Positions 32,601 to 38,159 of a DNA stretch of 64,000 nucleotides are shown here, in pieces. Where the stretch lies: positions 47,399,341 to 47,463,340 of the forward strand of contig JACMZG010001870.1 in the NCBI GenBank assembly GCA_018340805.1, given 5' to 3'. The notes beneath the pieces were generated by a model. The model saw nothing but the letters and a program-made list of their open reading frames with translations, was not told where the DNA came from and made no database searches. The position numbers and the translations under genes were made by a program. Position 1 is the first letter of the stretch, and each line of letters opens with the position of its first letter. Source of the stretch: Microvelia longipes. Taxonomy: Eukaryota > Arthropoda > Insecta > Hemiptera > Veliidae.

Positions 32601-32883
32601 GGTCCTCAGTTACTTACGGGATATAGCAGAGCTGCCTTACAGCAAATCTGAAGTAATTTAAAAAAAAATTGAAATGATAACTTACTCTAAGTCCAGCACA
32701 ATGCGCTTCAGAATTTGGTTCAACAGAAGTGACAAAGAATCCAGTGGCGTGTTCTCGTCCTCCTCTGACGGAGAAACCCAGTTTAGCTGGAGGATTCCTC
32801 CTAACTAGTTTAACAGATCTGACTCTACATCCTCCACTGCTAGCACTTCCACTAGCACTGCTCTCACTAGCACTACCAGCCAT
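11971..32883 (-). CDS. USH1C: Harmonin-like PDZ scaffold (USH1C homologue), 12 exons found
   Basis: Twelve exons with canonical GT-AG junctions and matching phases encode at least 854 residues. PDZ1 spans about residues 22-112 (loop LGFS at 35-38, then VGDQI-like AGDQIIRVNG). A linker with VGMIPE matches the harmonin sequence that follows PDZ1, and PDZ2 begins KLGCGICKG and runs to GDQILQCNNIPF. A 245-residue Asn-Gly-rich exon, a conserved ELQRRSK / EEVDKHEALMSEF charged helix, a proline-rich stretch and a basic C-terminus follow. Vertebrate harmonin is a scaffold for cadherins and unconventional myosins in stereocilia and gut microvilli; the same role in this animal is inferred. The N-terminal harmonin domain and a third PDZ are not seen. 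Phase demands one more exon, which I could not find between 24638 and 26807. Confidence 0.88.
12370..12780 (+). repeat. Dispersed repeat B, copy 2
   Basis: Same blocks as 6120-6560 (CAGTGATAAGGGA, GTGCCATAACTG, AGTGATGTCACATAAAATCA, AT-rich tail). It fills most of the last harmonin intron. Confidence 0.65.
12968..13393 (-). CDS. USH1C: Harmonin-like exon 11 (proline-rich, Ser/Thr-rich)
   Basis: 426 bp, 142 codons, phases 0/0, acceptor TTTATAG, donor GTAATA. It begins with the codons for MPNCDARQKK and runs through PAPAPPVDIPPPPSTDPPS, a Ser/Tyr-rich part, KPPDTYFPKECRSSVVVRPV, and ends with LASELNHTLAKSSLKNQ. The proline-rich start continues from exon 10. The last segment, a short amphipathic helix ending LKNQ, faintly recalls actin-binding WH2-type ends; that is speculation. 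Confidence 0.88.
13900..14454 (+). mobile_element. Retrotransposon ORF1/Gag-like fragment
   Basis: A 184-codon open frame antisense in a harmonin intron. The segment VNSVVVRPITTDN...VAILRKIIL...SGIKVVRIIN...ACLIECES resembles the RNA-binding/Gag-like ORF1 of insect non-LTR elements, in which VRP...KI......K.......G..IEC is a recurring pattern. A CPW..GG..VRW block follows. The remaining ORF1 and the RT are absent, so this is a fragment. Confidence 0.55.
14580..14700 (+). repeat. 18-bp tandem repeat, ~5 copies
   Basis: TTTGAGAACAATTGGTCA-type unit; an open frame through it repeats WSFENN, an effect of the 18-bp period rather than evidence of a gene. It lies inside the intron between exons 10 and 11. 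Confidence 0.9.
15302..15340 (+). ncRNA. Degenerate hammerhead-like Penelope terminus
   Basis: CTGATGA (15302-15308), a variable middle, then GAAAGCGCTTTGCC (15326-15339). It is the same layout as 37685-37726, but stem I and stem II pair poorly. It is probably a dead copy. Confidence 0.3.
15596..15709 (-). CDS. USH1C: Harmonin-like exon 10
   Basis: 114 bp, phases 0/0, acceptor GTTCAG, donor GTGAGT. It codes a highly charged EREEEKKSESRRSEGNKVKR segment, then RSRNKKAPPPPPP, the start of a proline-rich stretch that continues in exon 11 and could bind SH3, WW or EVH1 domains. Confidence 0.87.
15740..15990. repeat. 24-bp tandem repeat followed by (AT)n and (GT)n
   Basis: GATATATAGATGATGTAATA-type units of 24 bp in about six copies to 15909, then (AT)n at 15910-15977 and (GT)n to 15997. 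This lies in the intron before exon 10. Confidence 0.9.
16020..16960. repeat. Intron with dispersed repeat and 41-bp tandem array
   Basis: 16506-16665 is a 41-bp unit (ATATGGACGACAATACTGAA) in about four copies. 16100-16360 shares AACCCCAAAATCTAATCAG and later blocks with 60415-60600, a dispersed repeat that recurs as a partial at about 16690-16920. Confidence 0.75.
16978..17115 (-). CDS. USH1C: Harmonin-like exon 9 (conserved charged helix)
   Basis: 138 bp, phases 0/0, acceptor TTTGGCAG, donor GTGAGT. It codes RAPRQPTEKLIKSGLTKEEV, then a DKHEALMSEFKQAHHKMF helix and PHQIAKLP. The dense charge pattern predicts a helical segment in the region where vertebrate harmonin has its coiled coil. 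Confidence 0.88.
17116..17708 (-). other. Intron between exons 8 and 9
   Basis: 593 bp with no gene. 17300-17560 is less AT-rich and contains a short inverted block (GAGCTCTAAACATTGAGC / GAGCTCAATGTT). Confidence 0.6.
17709..17804 (-). CDS. USH1C: Harmonin-like exon 8
   Basis: 96 bp, phases 0/0, acceptor TTTGCAG, donor GTAATC. It codes a Ser-rich stretch (SDGQTSSSVSSFTSSAGSLR) then CAISQELQRRSK, which starts a basic-acidic helix continuing in exon 9. Confidence 0.85.
18000..18740. repeat. Dispersed repeat sequence in intron
   Basis: 18000-18120 (ATGAAACTTGG, ACATGCGTGCCAAAT, TTTTTGCTGAGTC) matches a block near 50550-50640. The block AAATGTAAAGTTNNGTCAAATAATAAAATT at about 18155 recurs near 19030, again followed by GTAAACAGCCTTTTTATTGC, so it is a direct duplication. 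No exon is seen. Confidence 0.6.
18741..18909. mobile_element. MITE family G, copy 1
   Basis: Imperfect palindrome with ends TACGGCTAACATCAGTTGAC and GTCAAATGATTTTAGCCGTG, and a middle with CCAATGAGGTTAGTC and GATGTTAAACCACGC. Related copies are at 34201-34351, 40806-40979 and 57760-57874. Confidence 0.8.
19130..19520 (-). repeat. Dispersed repeat H, two tandem partial copies
   Basis: A ~150-bp block (GATAACAGACACACAC, GAAACCAGTCAGGAGG, CTGAAACGGATAATT, GCAAACACAATACTTTTCC) occurs twice. Further copies are at about 31180-31400 and 35770-35905 (same strand) and at 36660-36960 and 45020-45220 (opposite strand). It looks like the end of an abundant mobile element of unknown class. Confidence 0.7.
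19764..21974. mobile_element. Long foldback element F, 2.2 kb, ~715-bp arms
   Basis: The termini are GGGTCATTCCATGCAGAATC and its inverse. Arms 19764-20475 and about 21257-21974 are highly similar inverted copies. TAAT flanks both ends (19760-19763 and 21975-21978), and the uninterrupted site is present once in copy 2 of element E near 30130. The ~780-bp spacer contains a minus-strand frame and a GC-richer repeat scrap. The similar terminal motif at 48752-49409 suggests one superfamily. Confidence 0.88.
20933..21253 (-). CDS. Hypothetical frame inside the foldback spacer
   Basis: 106 codons. The first ~80 residues look protein-like (ISFIYVGSEDIDSYSKRLEK, a YQGIRDMHCIVPEGSNKLIF segment), and the tail is low-complexity Phe/Leu. 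The GI..MH..VP.G pattern is reminiscent of C-terminal pieces of transposon-associated proteins in insects, from memory only. The start is near the right arm, so the frame may be a captured or decayed remnant of the element's own gene. Confidence 0.35.
   Translation of the reverse strand: MGLNDVGILTPISLHAFCSNSIKGISFIYVGSEDIDSYSKRLEKRYANVKTYQGIRDMHCIVPEGSNKLIFKRTSLSRYEIQHLFLLNYIYFFLFLSFNCQPSFHT
22368..22463 (-). CDS. USH1C: Harmonin-like exon 7
   Basis: 96 bp (32 codons), phases 0/0, acceptor TTTTCAG, donor GTAATA. It codes VAEICMVSEQTETKTTTVLV followed by a His/Asp/Gln-rich end. No domain is recognised. The splice sites and open frame support it. Confidence 0.75.
22837..23255. mobile_element. 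Foldback element, 419 bp
   Basis: The ends TAGACCAAGAGCCCAGGGGT and its complement are inverted. A 3-bp TAA direct repeat flanks it (22834-22836 and 23256-23258). Inside, GGATGGGTGTCCCA with flanking sequence occurs twice forward (near 22947 and 23088) and once inverted (near 23130), so the element contains a partial internal duplication of its arm. No protein is coded. Confidence 0.82.
23463..23690. repeat. 49-bp tandem repeat with internal hairpin, ~5 copies
   Basis: Period 49 bp (AATGTCTTTT at 23521 and 23570). Each unit has ACCTTTGTCA followed by TGACAAAGG, which can fold on itself. It lies in the intron after exon 6, so it would be transcribed as a row of hairpins. Confidence 0.85.
23902..24637 (-). 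CDS. USH1C: Harmonin-like exon 6, Asn-Gly repeat exon
   Basis: 736 bp coding 245 residues after acceptor TTTTGCAG. The donor GTAATT follows FDAK in phase 0. The sequence is low-complexity, with about 24 NG dipeptides, mostly as VNGK/VNG units in the first third, three SPEKRPVN-like units in the middle, and DVRHNG-like units near the end. It is probably disordered. The frame stays open for all 736 bp despite the repeats, so it is under coding constraint. Vertebrate harmonin has no such block. Confidence 0.85.
24844..25221 (+). mobile_element. Non-LTR retrotransposon 3' fragment with endonuclease domain (R4/Dong-like)
   Basis: The frame codes NRPDIVLVDKNE...YLIDIAVPNTHN, then an EKIRKYTELQDELRDLW block, an IVPLIMSSTGVIP block and a final ITMQKAAILNTCRIVRKFL. 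This is the C-terminal restriction-like endonuclease of R2/R4-type elements, with the PD...D catalytic pattern. (AAT)n runs flank it on both sides (about 24870 and 25315-25333), as expected of R4/Dong-type elements that insert in TAA repeats. It is 5'-truncated and lies antisense in a harmonin intron. Confidence 0.65.
25561..25980. repeat. Unclassified repeat-like sequence
   Basis: GC-richer blocks (25561-25690, 25880-25970) stand out from the AT-rich intron and look like transposon untranslated sequence. No frame or termini were recognised. Confidence 0.3.
25982..26600 (-). mobile_element. Non-LTR retrotransposon fragment, minus strand
   Basis: The minus-strand frame at 26313-26594 ends NELCTVCNMQENENLAHIC, the Cys-Cys-His-Cys pattern common at the C-terminal end of non-LTR polyproteins. 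A (TTA)n tract at 25982-26020 would be its 3' tail. It is 5'-truncated and broken. Confidence 0.45.
26808..26955 (-). CDS. USH1C: Harmonin-like exon 5 (PDZ2 core)
   Basis: 148 bp coding GICKGPDWKPGIFVQFTKEN, then SIARLGGLRPGDQILQCNNI and PFTPHMPFNE. Acceptor TTACAG, donor GTAAAT, ending phase 0. It stops just before helix B, so PDZ2 needs a further exon to be complete. Confidence 0.92.
27270..27455 (+). repeat. Dispersed repeat D, copy in harmonin intron
   Basis: Carries CTGATGA at 27296-27302, GAAACAGAG at 27315-27323 and GATGGAACAGTTCCCAGATG, with the terminal hairpin CACGATTCTATCGTG. Stem II is broken compared with the copy at 8263, so any ribozyme is dead here. Confidence 0.7.
27574..27720 (-). 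CDS. USH1C: Harmonin-like exon 4 (PDZ1-PDZ2 linker, start of PDZ2)
   Basis: 147 bp between acceptor TTTCTAG and donor GTAAGT, phases 2 to 2. It codes a linker with ELSWRLVEGGD (harmonin also has a Trp here), an acidic/Ser-Thr stretch, then VSLSIKVPPKAKLGC, the first strand and binding loop of PDZ2. Confidence 0.9.
27721..28853 (-). other. Intron between exons 3 and 4
   Basis: An inverted pair is visible: CAGTCTATCGTTTAG at about 27959 and CTAAACGATAGACTG at about 28343, enclosing ~400 bp. This suggests a small inverted-repeat element (about 27935-28370). The remainder is T-rich without features. Confidence 0.55.
28854..28878 (-). CDS. USH1C: Harmonin-like exon 3, 25-nt microexon
   Basis: Only 25 bp between acceptor GTTTCAG and donor GTGAGT. 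It takes one base from exon 2 and leaves two for exon 4, coding TVGMIPEK. Harmonins have HIGLIPVK-like sequence at this exact position after PDZ1, so the microexon is real and not chance. Confidence 0.88.
29057..29160. repeat. (TA)n microsatellite
   Basis: About 80 bp of TA repeats with one break. A similar run is at 29582-29674. Both flank exon 2 in the harmonin introns. Confidence 0.95.
29763..29871 (-). CDS. USH1C: Harmonin-like exon 2 (PDZ1 C-terminal half)
   Basis: 109 bp coding AGDQIIRVNGYPVDDATHGE, followed by the helix and last strand IVLRVR. Acceptor TCGACAG, donor GTAAGT, ending phase 1. The match to harmonin PDZ1 is close, including the RVNG turn and a His at the start of helix B, which suggests binding of class I C-terminal ligands. 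Confidence 0.92.
29914..30779. mobile_element. TIR element E, copy 2, split by a MITE
   Basis: Left end CTTAGAATAATACTATATAT at 29951; right end complementary, ending near 30776. An extra inverted GGTGGCAGCATTGCTTAACA block at 29914 lies outside the left end. The element is interrupted at 30408-30695 by MITE family A. Its uninterrupted sequence ATAAAATACTAATATAAATA near 30123 is the empty site for foldback F. Confidence 0.82.
30408..30695 (+). mobile_element. MITE family A, intact copy
   Basis: It starts TAGAGGGGGCATAGCC and ends CCTCTAGTAATATTCTCTAT, about 288 bp, inserted between GTGCACC and TTAACCGG of element E copy 2 (continuous in copy 1 as GTTGCACCAGTCAACCGG). It has no coding capacity. 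Confidence 0.8.
30780..31539. repeat. Intron with dispersed repeats
   Basis: 30800-31000 carries GGTACCTCGGTACAATTCCT and CTTGCTTCGCTC-TCCTCAG blocks, the same source as the 62-bp minisatellite at 49.9 kb. 31180-31400 is a copy of repeat H. The rest is AT-rich. Confidence 0.6.
31540..31760 (+). mobile_element. Jockey-like element 3' tail, plus strand
   Basis: CCAAGAGCAAGACGCTAAAA, then GACCGTCTAGCCCCAAAGG and a GATCGACTTATTCT block repeat, inverted, the tail of the fragment at 32270-32620. It is a short 3' end only. Confidence 0.6.
32270..32620 (-). mobile_element. Jockey-like non-LTR retrotransposon C-terminal fragment
   Basis: The minus-strand frame codes LSRRDLRTVTGLLTGHCHLR, then CRLCESETETASHILLRCEA, and ends KKRDRLAPKV. 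This is the end of an RNase H region followed by the C..C......H....C motif of insect jockey/I-type elements. It begins about 70 bp from harmonin exon 1, in the first coding intron. Confidence 0.72.
32686..32883 (-). CDS. USH1C: Harmonin-like exon 1 (start codon, PDZ1 N-terminal half)
   Basis: It encodes 66 residues beginning MAGSASESSASG, a Ser/Ala-rich leader, then PDZ1 strands with LGFSVRGGREHATGFFV and EPNSEAHCAGLR. The donor is GTAAGT, ending in phase 0. The ATG is preceded by an acceptor (CTGTTTCAG ending at 32897) only about 13 bp upstream, so the 5' UTR is spliced. An in-frame TAG sits between this acceptor and the ATG, which fixes the start. Confidence 0.9.
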
Positions 32884-33429
32884 TACTAACTACCTCTGAA
32901 ACAGGGAGATCACACAAATCAAAAATACGAAATTACAGTAGAAATTTGGCGATTTTTATGAGAGGGATAAAAATTCTGCGTACCACATCCTTCAGAAGGG
33001 ACGTAAAGCCGGTGGTCTCGAGCCTGTGCGTTGTCAGGTACTCGTTAAAGATCCCTTACCCTAAATGAAACTGGGTATAGGCAAAATTTAGGACCCTTAT
33101 TGTAGATTCATTATAATACTATACTGTTTCTGCCTCGTAGTTTAAAGTGTGTGGAGGTTTAGTTTAACAGTGAGAGCACGTGTTGTTCCCAGTTTTCATT
33201 AGACTAAAGCGTCAGTGAAAATACGTATGATTGCTTGAAAAAGCATGAGAGGAACCATAGAAATCCACGGCTCTTCTGTCTAGATTAGATGAAATATACC
33301 TACACTTTAAATTAAAAGGAGTAGAACACTATCTTAGGGAGCTGGCAAAAAGGGCCCAACAACGTGGCCTACTTGCCTGGTAGTTACTACCACTCTCCCA
33401 TATTACTATCACTTACAGTAAACCAAAAG

Positions 33430-34150
33430 ATTATAGTACTAATCAGCTTTTTAAAGAAACTAACCTAATGTCCCTCCATCATCTTCATTCTAGATCTGTG
33501 CTAATGTTTATTTATAAAAAAATATCAATCTATTTAAATTGATTAATCACTGCTACAATACTGGAAAGAAAATTGATAACCAATTATTCATTGAAGAATG
33601 CTGTAAAAAAAGTAAACTTAATTCCCTATATCACAGTGGATTGTCTCTGTATAATAAATTACCTTTAGATATAAAACTATTAATAAATGTTACCATATTC
33701 AAGAAAAAACTCAATGTTTTTGTTTTGACCATTTAATTTTATTCTAAATTCTTTTTCTACAAAACATAATTATCATATATTAAGACATTACTTTATTTTA
33801 AATTTTATTTGTACTTAATTTATTGGCTCGTTGAAGTCATCATCACACTACTTATTGTTTCTCTTTATTTTTAATGTACTAACTTTCGAGTTAACTAATT
33901 ATTTTAAAAACCTTCCTGTAACTATAATTCTTTTAATTACTAGATAAAACCCCACACTCAGACTTTATAGTCTAGTGGGATTGCCTAAGTAATATTATAT
34001 TTATTAAAATTGTATTTATTAAAATGTATTCACCTCTATTCTTGTTGATTCATAAATTTTATAGTTTCATTGTGTATTTTGTACTATATTAGATTGTATT
34101 ATGGCAATAAAGTTATTTTTTGATTTGAAAAATTTGATTTGATTTGATAT
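33430..34150 (+). mobile_element. Non-LTR retrotransposon 3' end, frameshifted
   Basis: One frame gives NQLFKETNLMSLHHLHSRS; after a shift another (33539-33736) gives HSGLSLYNKLPLDIK and FKKKLNVFVL. The G..LYNKLP..IK......FKK.L pattern is the usual C-terminus of RT polyproteins of this type. A 3' tail of GATTTGATTTGATTTGAT-like repeats ends near 34148. Confidence 0.65.
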
Positions 34151-36660
34151 GTATGTGTGTGTGTGTGTGTGTCTGTTATCATAGCATCCAGTGTGCTTAT
34201 AGTACGACACACGGCTAAGATCAGTTGAAGCCAATGAGGTTAGTCCTGGATGTTAAATCACGCCCTCAATTTCAAATCTGGCCAATTTTATTGGTTCCTC
34301 AACACTATTTTTCCACGCTGTCAACTGATTTTAGCCGTATGTCGTACTGTAGTAAATTCAAACTTGGTATAAAAATCATTTAATAGGTCTAGTTGCTATC
34401 CGGAAAATATGTGTATTGTCATTTTCTGTCATTAATGACTCAGCAAAAATTTCGATAATTCATATAACGCCCAATTCATTTTTCTATTCTATTCATTATA
34501 AAAATAGAAGCCCAAATTCTTGGGAGAGGCGATAATTGAGGGCTTAGTATAAATCAATTAATTTAGAATGAAGGTACAGGTGCTTTGATGAGGGCTTAGT
34601 ATAACTTGAGATACTTATACTTAAATAGTAGCATTAAAAAAAGTATCAAAGATGCAAGTGAAGCCAGCTAAAAAAGATTTTTAGCGAATAGTGACACAAA
34701 CGTTGGATAATATATATAATATAATGTTATATATAATATGTATACATAACATGTTATATGTGTTATGTATACGTCTAGGTTAATGAATTCTGCGATATCT
34801 GTTAGGCTCAGTATTGCTAGATCGTGAGAAGGTAGTATGAAAGAAAGACCCCTATCTCTTGTTTCGCTCTAAGGACAAAAATGGCTCTCACGGAACAACG
34901 GCAGCTAAGCAGGTTCGCAATGCGCCTAGAAGGTCTTCTTATTGTTTTAGGCATTCTAAAACGATAGGAACCGGTTTCGGCTCAATCGGACCATTCTAAG
35001 TAGCGTTATTGGGAAATAACTTAATTATGACGTCATCAGCTATTAAAATTAAATCTTCCTTCTGTATACAGTGGGTGAAAGATAATTGTTCAACGCTACA
35101 TACATCTCATTGCATGTATATAAATGTCTATATGGCCCCAAAGGGGGCATATCGAGCGATGGAAATTCGCTAGATACATGGCAAAATGTCACATAAAAAT
35201 TAATACTAAAACAACAACACAACGATTGTGTGGACTTGAAAAGGCCATAGCAAGGCGGAGATCATTTGCTAAATACATGGCAAAAAACCATTAACAAAAA
35301 AAATAATAAAACAACAAATAAGACAAAACAACGTGGCCAGGAAGCGGCCACTAGGAGGCCCTCGGTCAGAATCATCCCTGATTAGGCGAGGCCGCGTAGC
35401 GGCTACTGGTCGACTTATTTCCGACATGGATAGTAAGATTGTGAAACTCCTCTCACAGTCGATCAACCTCTCATCCCTACTAAACAATTAAGTTAAATAA
35501 CTTAAATAGTATCATGTCAAAATAATTTACGTCAGGAGTTCCCAAAACTCCAGCTAATGGGGCCATCTACCATCGAGCAAAATGTTGGCGTACCTTGTAA
35601 CAGGAGAGAGTATATAATATTTCTTTTCTGAGGTGCCCTATTGCGGTATGGGCAAATTCATTAAATATTTTCAGTCCTAATTATACAAAATAGCAGTTTT
35701 TTAAAACTAACGAATAAAAAATGTCCTCCATTTTTGGTTCTTGGGGAGGGGGGACCACCCCTTTCACCCCCTGTACCCGCGCCTACACATACATACAGAC
35801 AACTTTGTGAAAACGACTTAAGAGGTCTTAAAAACGCCTGAAACGGAGACATCCCGGTTTCGACTTTTTTCCTTATACCACCCAATACTTTTCCTATATA
35901 CTTAAGAAATAAAAAAGATAAATAAGAAAAAATTTAAAAAAAAACATAAAAATTAAATAAGCAACTTAAAAACTTTAAAAGATCTGAAAGACTTTGGACC
36001 TTCAACGATCCTCTGCCAAGATTCAGTGAAAGGCAATTTTTATTACTTTATTGTAAATTTCAGACGAACACGATATACGTCAACAAATGAAAGTTTAAAA
36101 AACACATTTAAGATAACCCCGTAAAACCCAGAAAACATCGTGTCGACATTATTAATTTTTTAAATAATTTAATATTAATTATTTAAATTTAAATATATCA
36201 TTTATTGACATAAAATTGTGTCATATATATACATTTATATCCTCGCATATATAAAGTACGACGAAACTATATAAAATACTCAACTTTTTTGATTAAAATG
36301 ATATTTATTTATATTTTTATGTATAATAGTTAATAACAACGTTAGTGTTCATAAGTTAAGCAGCTTATCTAAAAATAGATTTAAAATATATCAAAAAAAT
36401 TGGGGGTTTAATTAAATTATGTTTTTTTTGCGATTTAGAATACGTAAATTAGTTTATAATTCGGTTTAAAGTTCTTTTAAAATTCCCTGAAGCTATAAAA
36501 ACATCAAACTTTTTTCGTTTAAGACAAAAAATTACTTAACTTAATTTTTTTTTTTAAAAAGAACAAAAAGTCGTAATAATGTTTTGTTTCGCAAAAATAT
36601 TTAAAAAAAATTGTTTAACATCGTAACCCATATTTTTTTGTTAAAGTAAATAATTTTTAC
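34150..36660. repeat. Intergenic or 5'-intron region with dispersed repeats
   Basis: 34201-34351 is MITE family G copy 2. 34700-34775 is a TATA-rich palindromic stretch (ACATAACATGTTATATG). 35100-35500 has ACATGGCAAAA twice (about 35177 and 35275) and a GC-rich hairpin (GTGGCCAGGAAGCGGCCAC). 35770-35905 is repeat H. 35930-36660 is AT-rich with A-runs and no gene. Confidence 0.6.
34201..34351. mobile_element. MITE family G, copy 2
   Basis: GTACGACACACGGCTAAGAT on the left and CTGATTTTAGCCGTATGTCG on the right, about 150 bp, with the family's middle intact. Confidence 0.82.
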
Positions 36661-37440
36661 TTTTCCTCACCTTCTTATACAGAAGGTACATAGAGGAATG
36701 TATTAGTTCCACCCAAAAAATTTTAACCCGAGATTTCACTTGAATGATCCATTTTAGGTGTTTTTAGGACCATCTGAACCGATTTCAGCTTGATGTCTGT
36801 CTGTGTGTGTCTGTGTCACGCATAACTCCCACTGTGTTTATGCTAGATAGTTGAAACATGGTACAAAAATCAGTCTTTGGGTCTAGTTGTGCTGCCCGGA
36901 ATATCAAAATTTTATGTCACCATTAACCCTATTTGCTTAGTCAGCAAAAATTTATAAAAATCGTAAATAATCGAAAAATGATCCCGATGAACTTGAAATT
37001 TGGCAAGAATATACCTCTCAATATGACAAACAAATCTAAATTTTGTTTTGATATTGGCCGCCATTTTGAAATTATTTACTTCTGAAATTTAAAATTTTGA
37101 CGCTTAATAAAACCAAAACAATACATGTGTTTTTGACACATAACACGTCGTTGGAACCGCAAAAAAATAGGAACAAATATAAAAAACTCCGATCAAAATC
37201 TACTAATTAGTTAAAAAGTTATAAGCGAACTTAATTATTAATTAGTGCGAAACTTTTGTTAAACGTAAAAGTTTGTTTACATTTATCAAGGTTACAAATT
37301 TCCGCCAAAAATTCAAATAATTTAATAAAACCGAGTAAAAATCGGAACTTTTTCTCATTTAAGATTATGCGAAGTTTAAGGTTCTTGTATGCTTTTTTAT
37401 ACTAATTAAATTATTATTTGTAAAAAATAATCGAAAAAAT
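36660..37440 (+). repeat. Repeat H copy plus transposon-like 3' sequence
   Basis: It begins ACTTTTCCTCACCTTC, includes GGTGTTTTTAGGACC and GTCTGTGTGTGTCTGTG, then TTTTATGTCACCATTAACC and a GAACTTGAAATTTGGCAAGA block. About 780 bp and no frame, so probably the longest copy of H here. Confidence 0.55.
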
Positions 37441-37760
37441 CAGGTACAGGGTACCTCGAAAGTTTAAAAAACCCTGACCATTTGCTAACTATCCTATTCT
37501 TCGATGCATATAAATTCTAGGCCACTGGTAACCATCCTATTCTGAGGACGAGCGAAGCGAGTCCGATGCATATAAATTTTAGGTCATAGCTCGGTGAGTC
37601 GAGTAAGACTCGACTCACCTAACTGTTACCATCTCGGAAAAGAAAATAGTTTTATGTATTTATAACTTTCATCTTTAGCTTCATGGCACTGATGATGACC
37701 TCATGTTAGGTTGAAAGCGCTTTGCCAATAAACTATTAAGTAAACTATGCAATTGGTTAG
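37440..37760 (+). mobile_element. Penelope-like element terminus
   Basis: Ends with GGCACTGATGATGACC and AAAGCGCTTTGCCAATAAAC, the style of Penelope-like termini. Upstream it contains GGTACAGGGTACCTCG and GACGAGCGAAGCGAGTC blocks shared with other places. No RT is coded. Confidence 0.45.
37684..37727 (+). ncRNA. Hammerhead-ribozyme-like fold (type I order)
   Basis: TGGCA (37684-37688) pairs with TGCCA (37723-37727) as stem I. The core CTGATGA is at 37689-37695. ACCT (37698-37701) pairs with AGGT (37708-37711) as stem II. GAA is at 37713-37715, and the self-complementary AGCGCT is at 37716-37721, where the first A and the final T would be the A15.1/U16.1 pair. The cleavage triplet is CTT, with cleavage after 37722. 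Stem III has no loop, so folding would need a dimer, as proposed for Penelope-like hammerheads. Stem II has an extra base and a U-U mismatch next to the core. Confidence 0.45.
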
Positions 37761-38159
37761 GATACAATAAAAGAAGCTATAAGATAGATAAATGGTTGTG
37801 TAATTCACCGCGAGGCGCGTATGGCTAGGAACAAATCTGTTATTAATTATCTTTCCTCTCCGTTATTCTTCTCCGCTTTTTTCATCTTTAGTGTTATTAT
37901 GATTTTACTTACTCCTAGTTTGTAACTTCATTTTAATTAAAAGTAATTTAAAATGTTTCATGGGTGAAGAAGCAAGACTGTTATAGTATAAGCTTTTTTA
38001 CTTTTTCTAACACCCACATATCCTTGTAAGAATTATAAATTTCACTTACAAATAAAGGATCATTAAACACTTTTTTGGGGCGGCTGTAAAGTAAGGACTT
38101 TACATCCTCAAAAAAGTAGGTAAAACGCGGTTTTTACCGTATGCGACAGTTTCGTAGTT

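Noticed and set aside
35269..35487. 72-codon minus frame with a hydrophobic end
   Set aside because: Lies across repeat sequence and a GC-rich hairpin; no family features.
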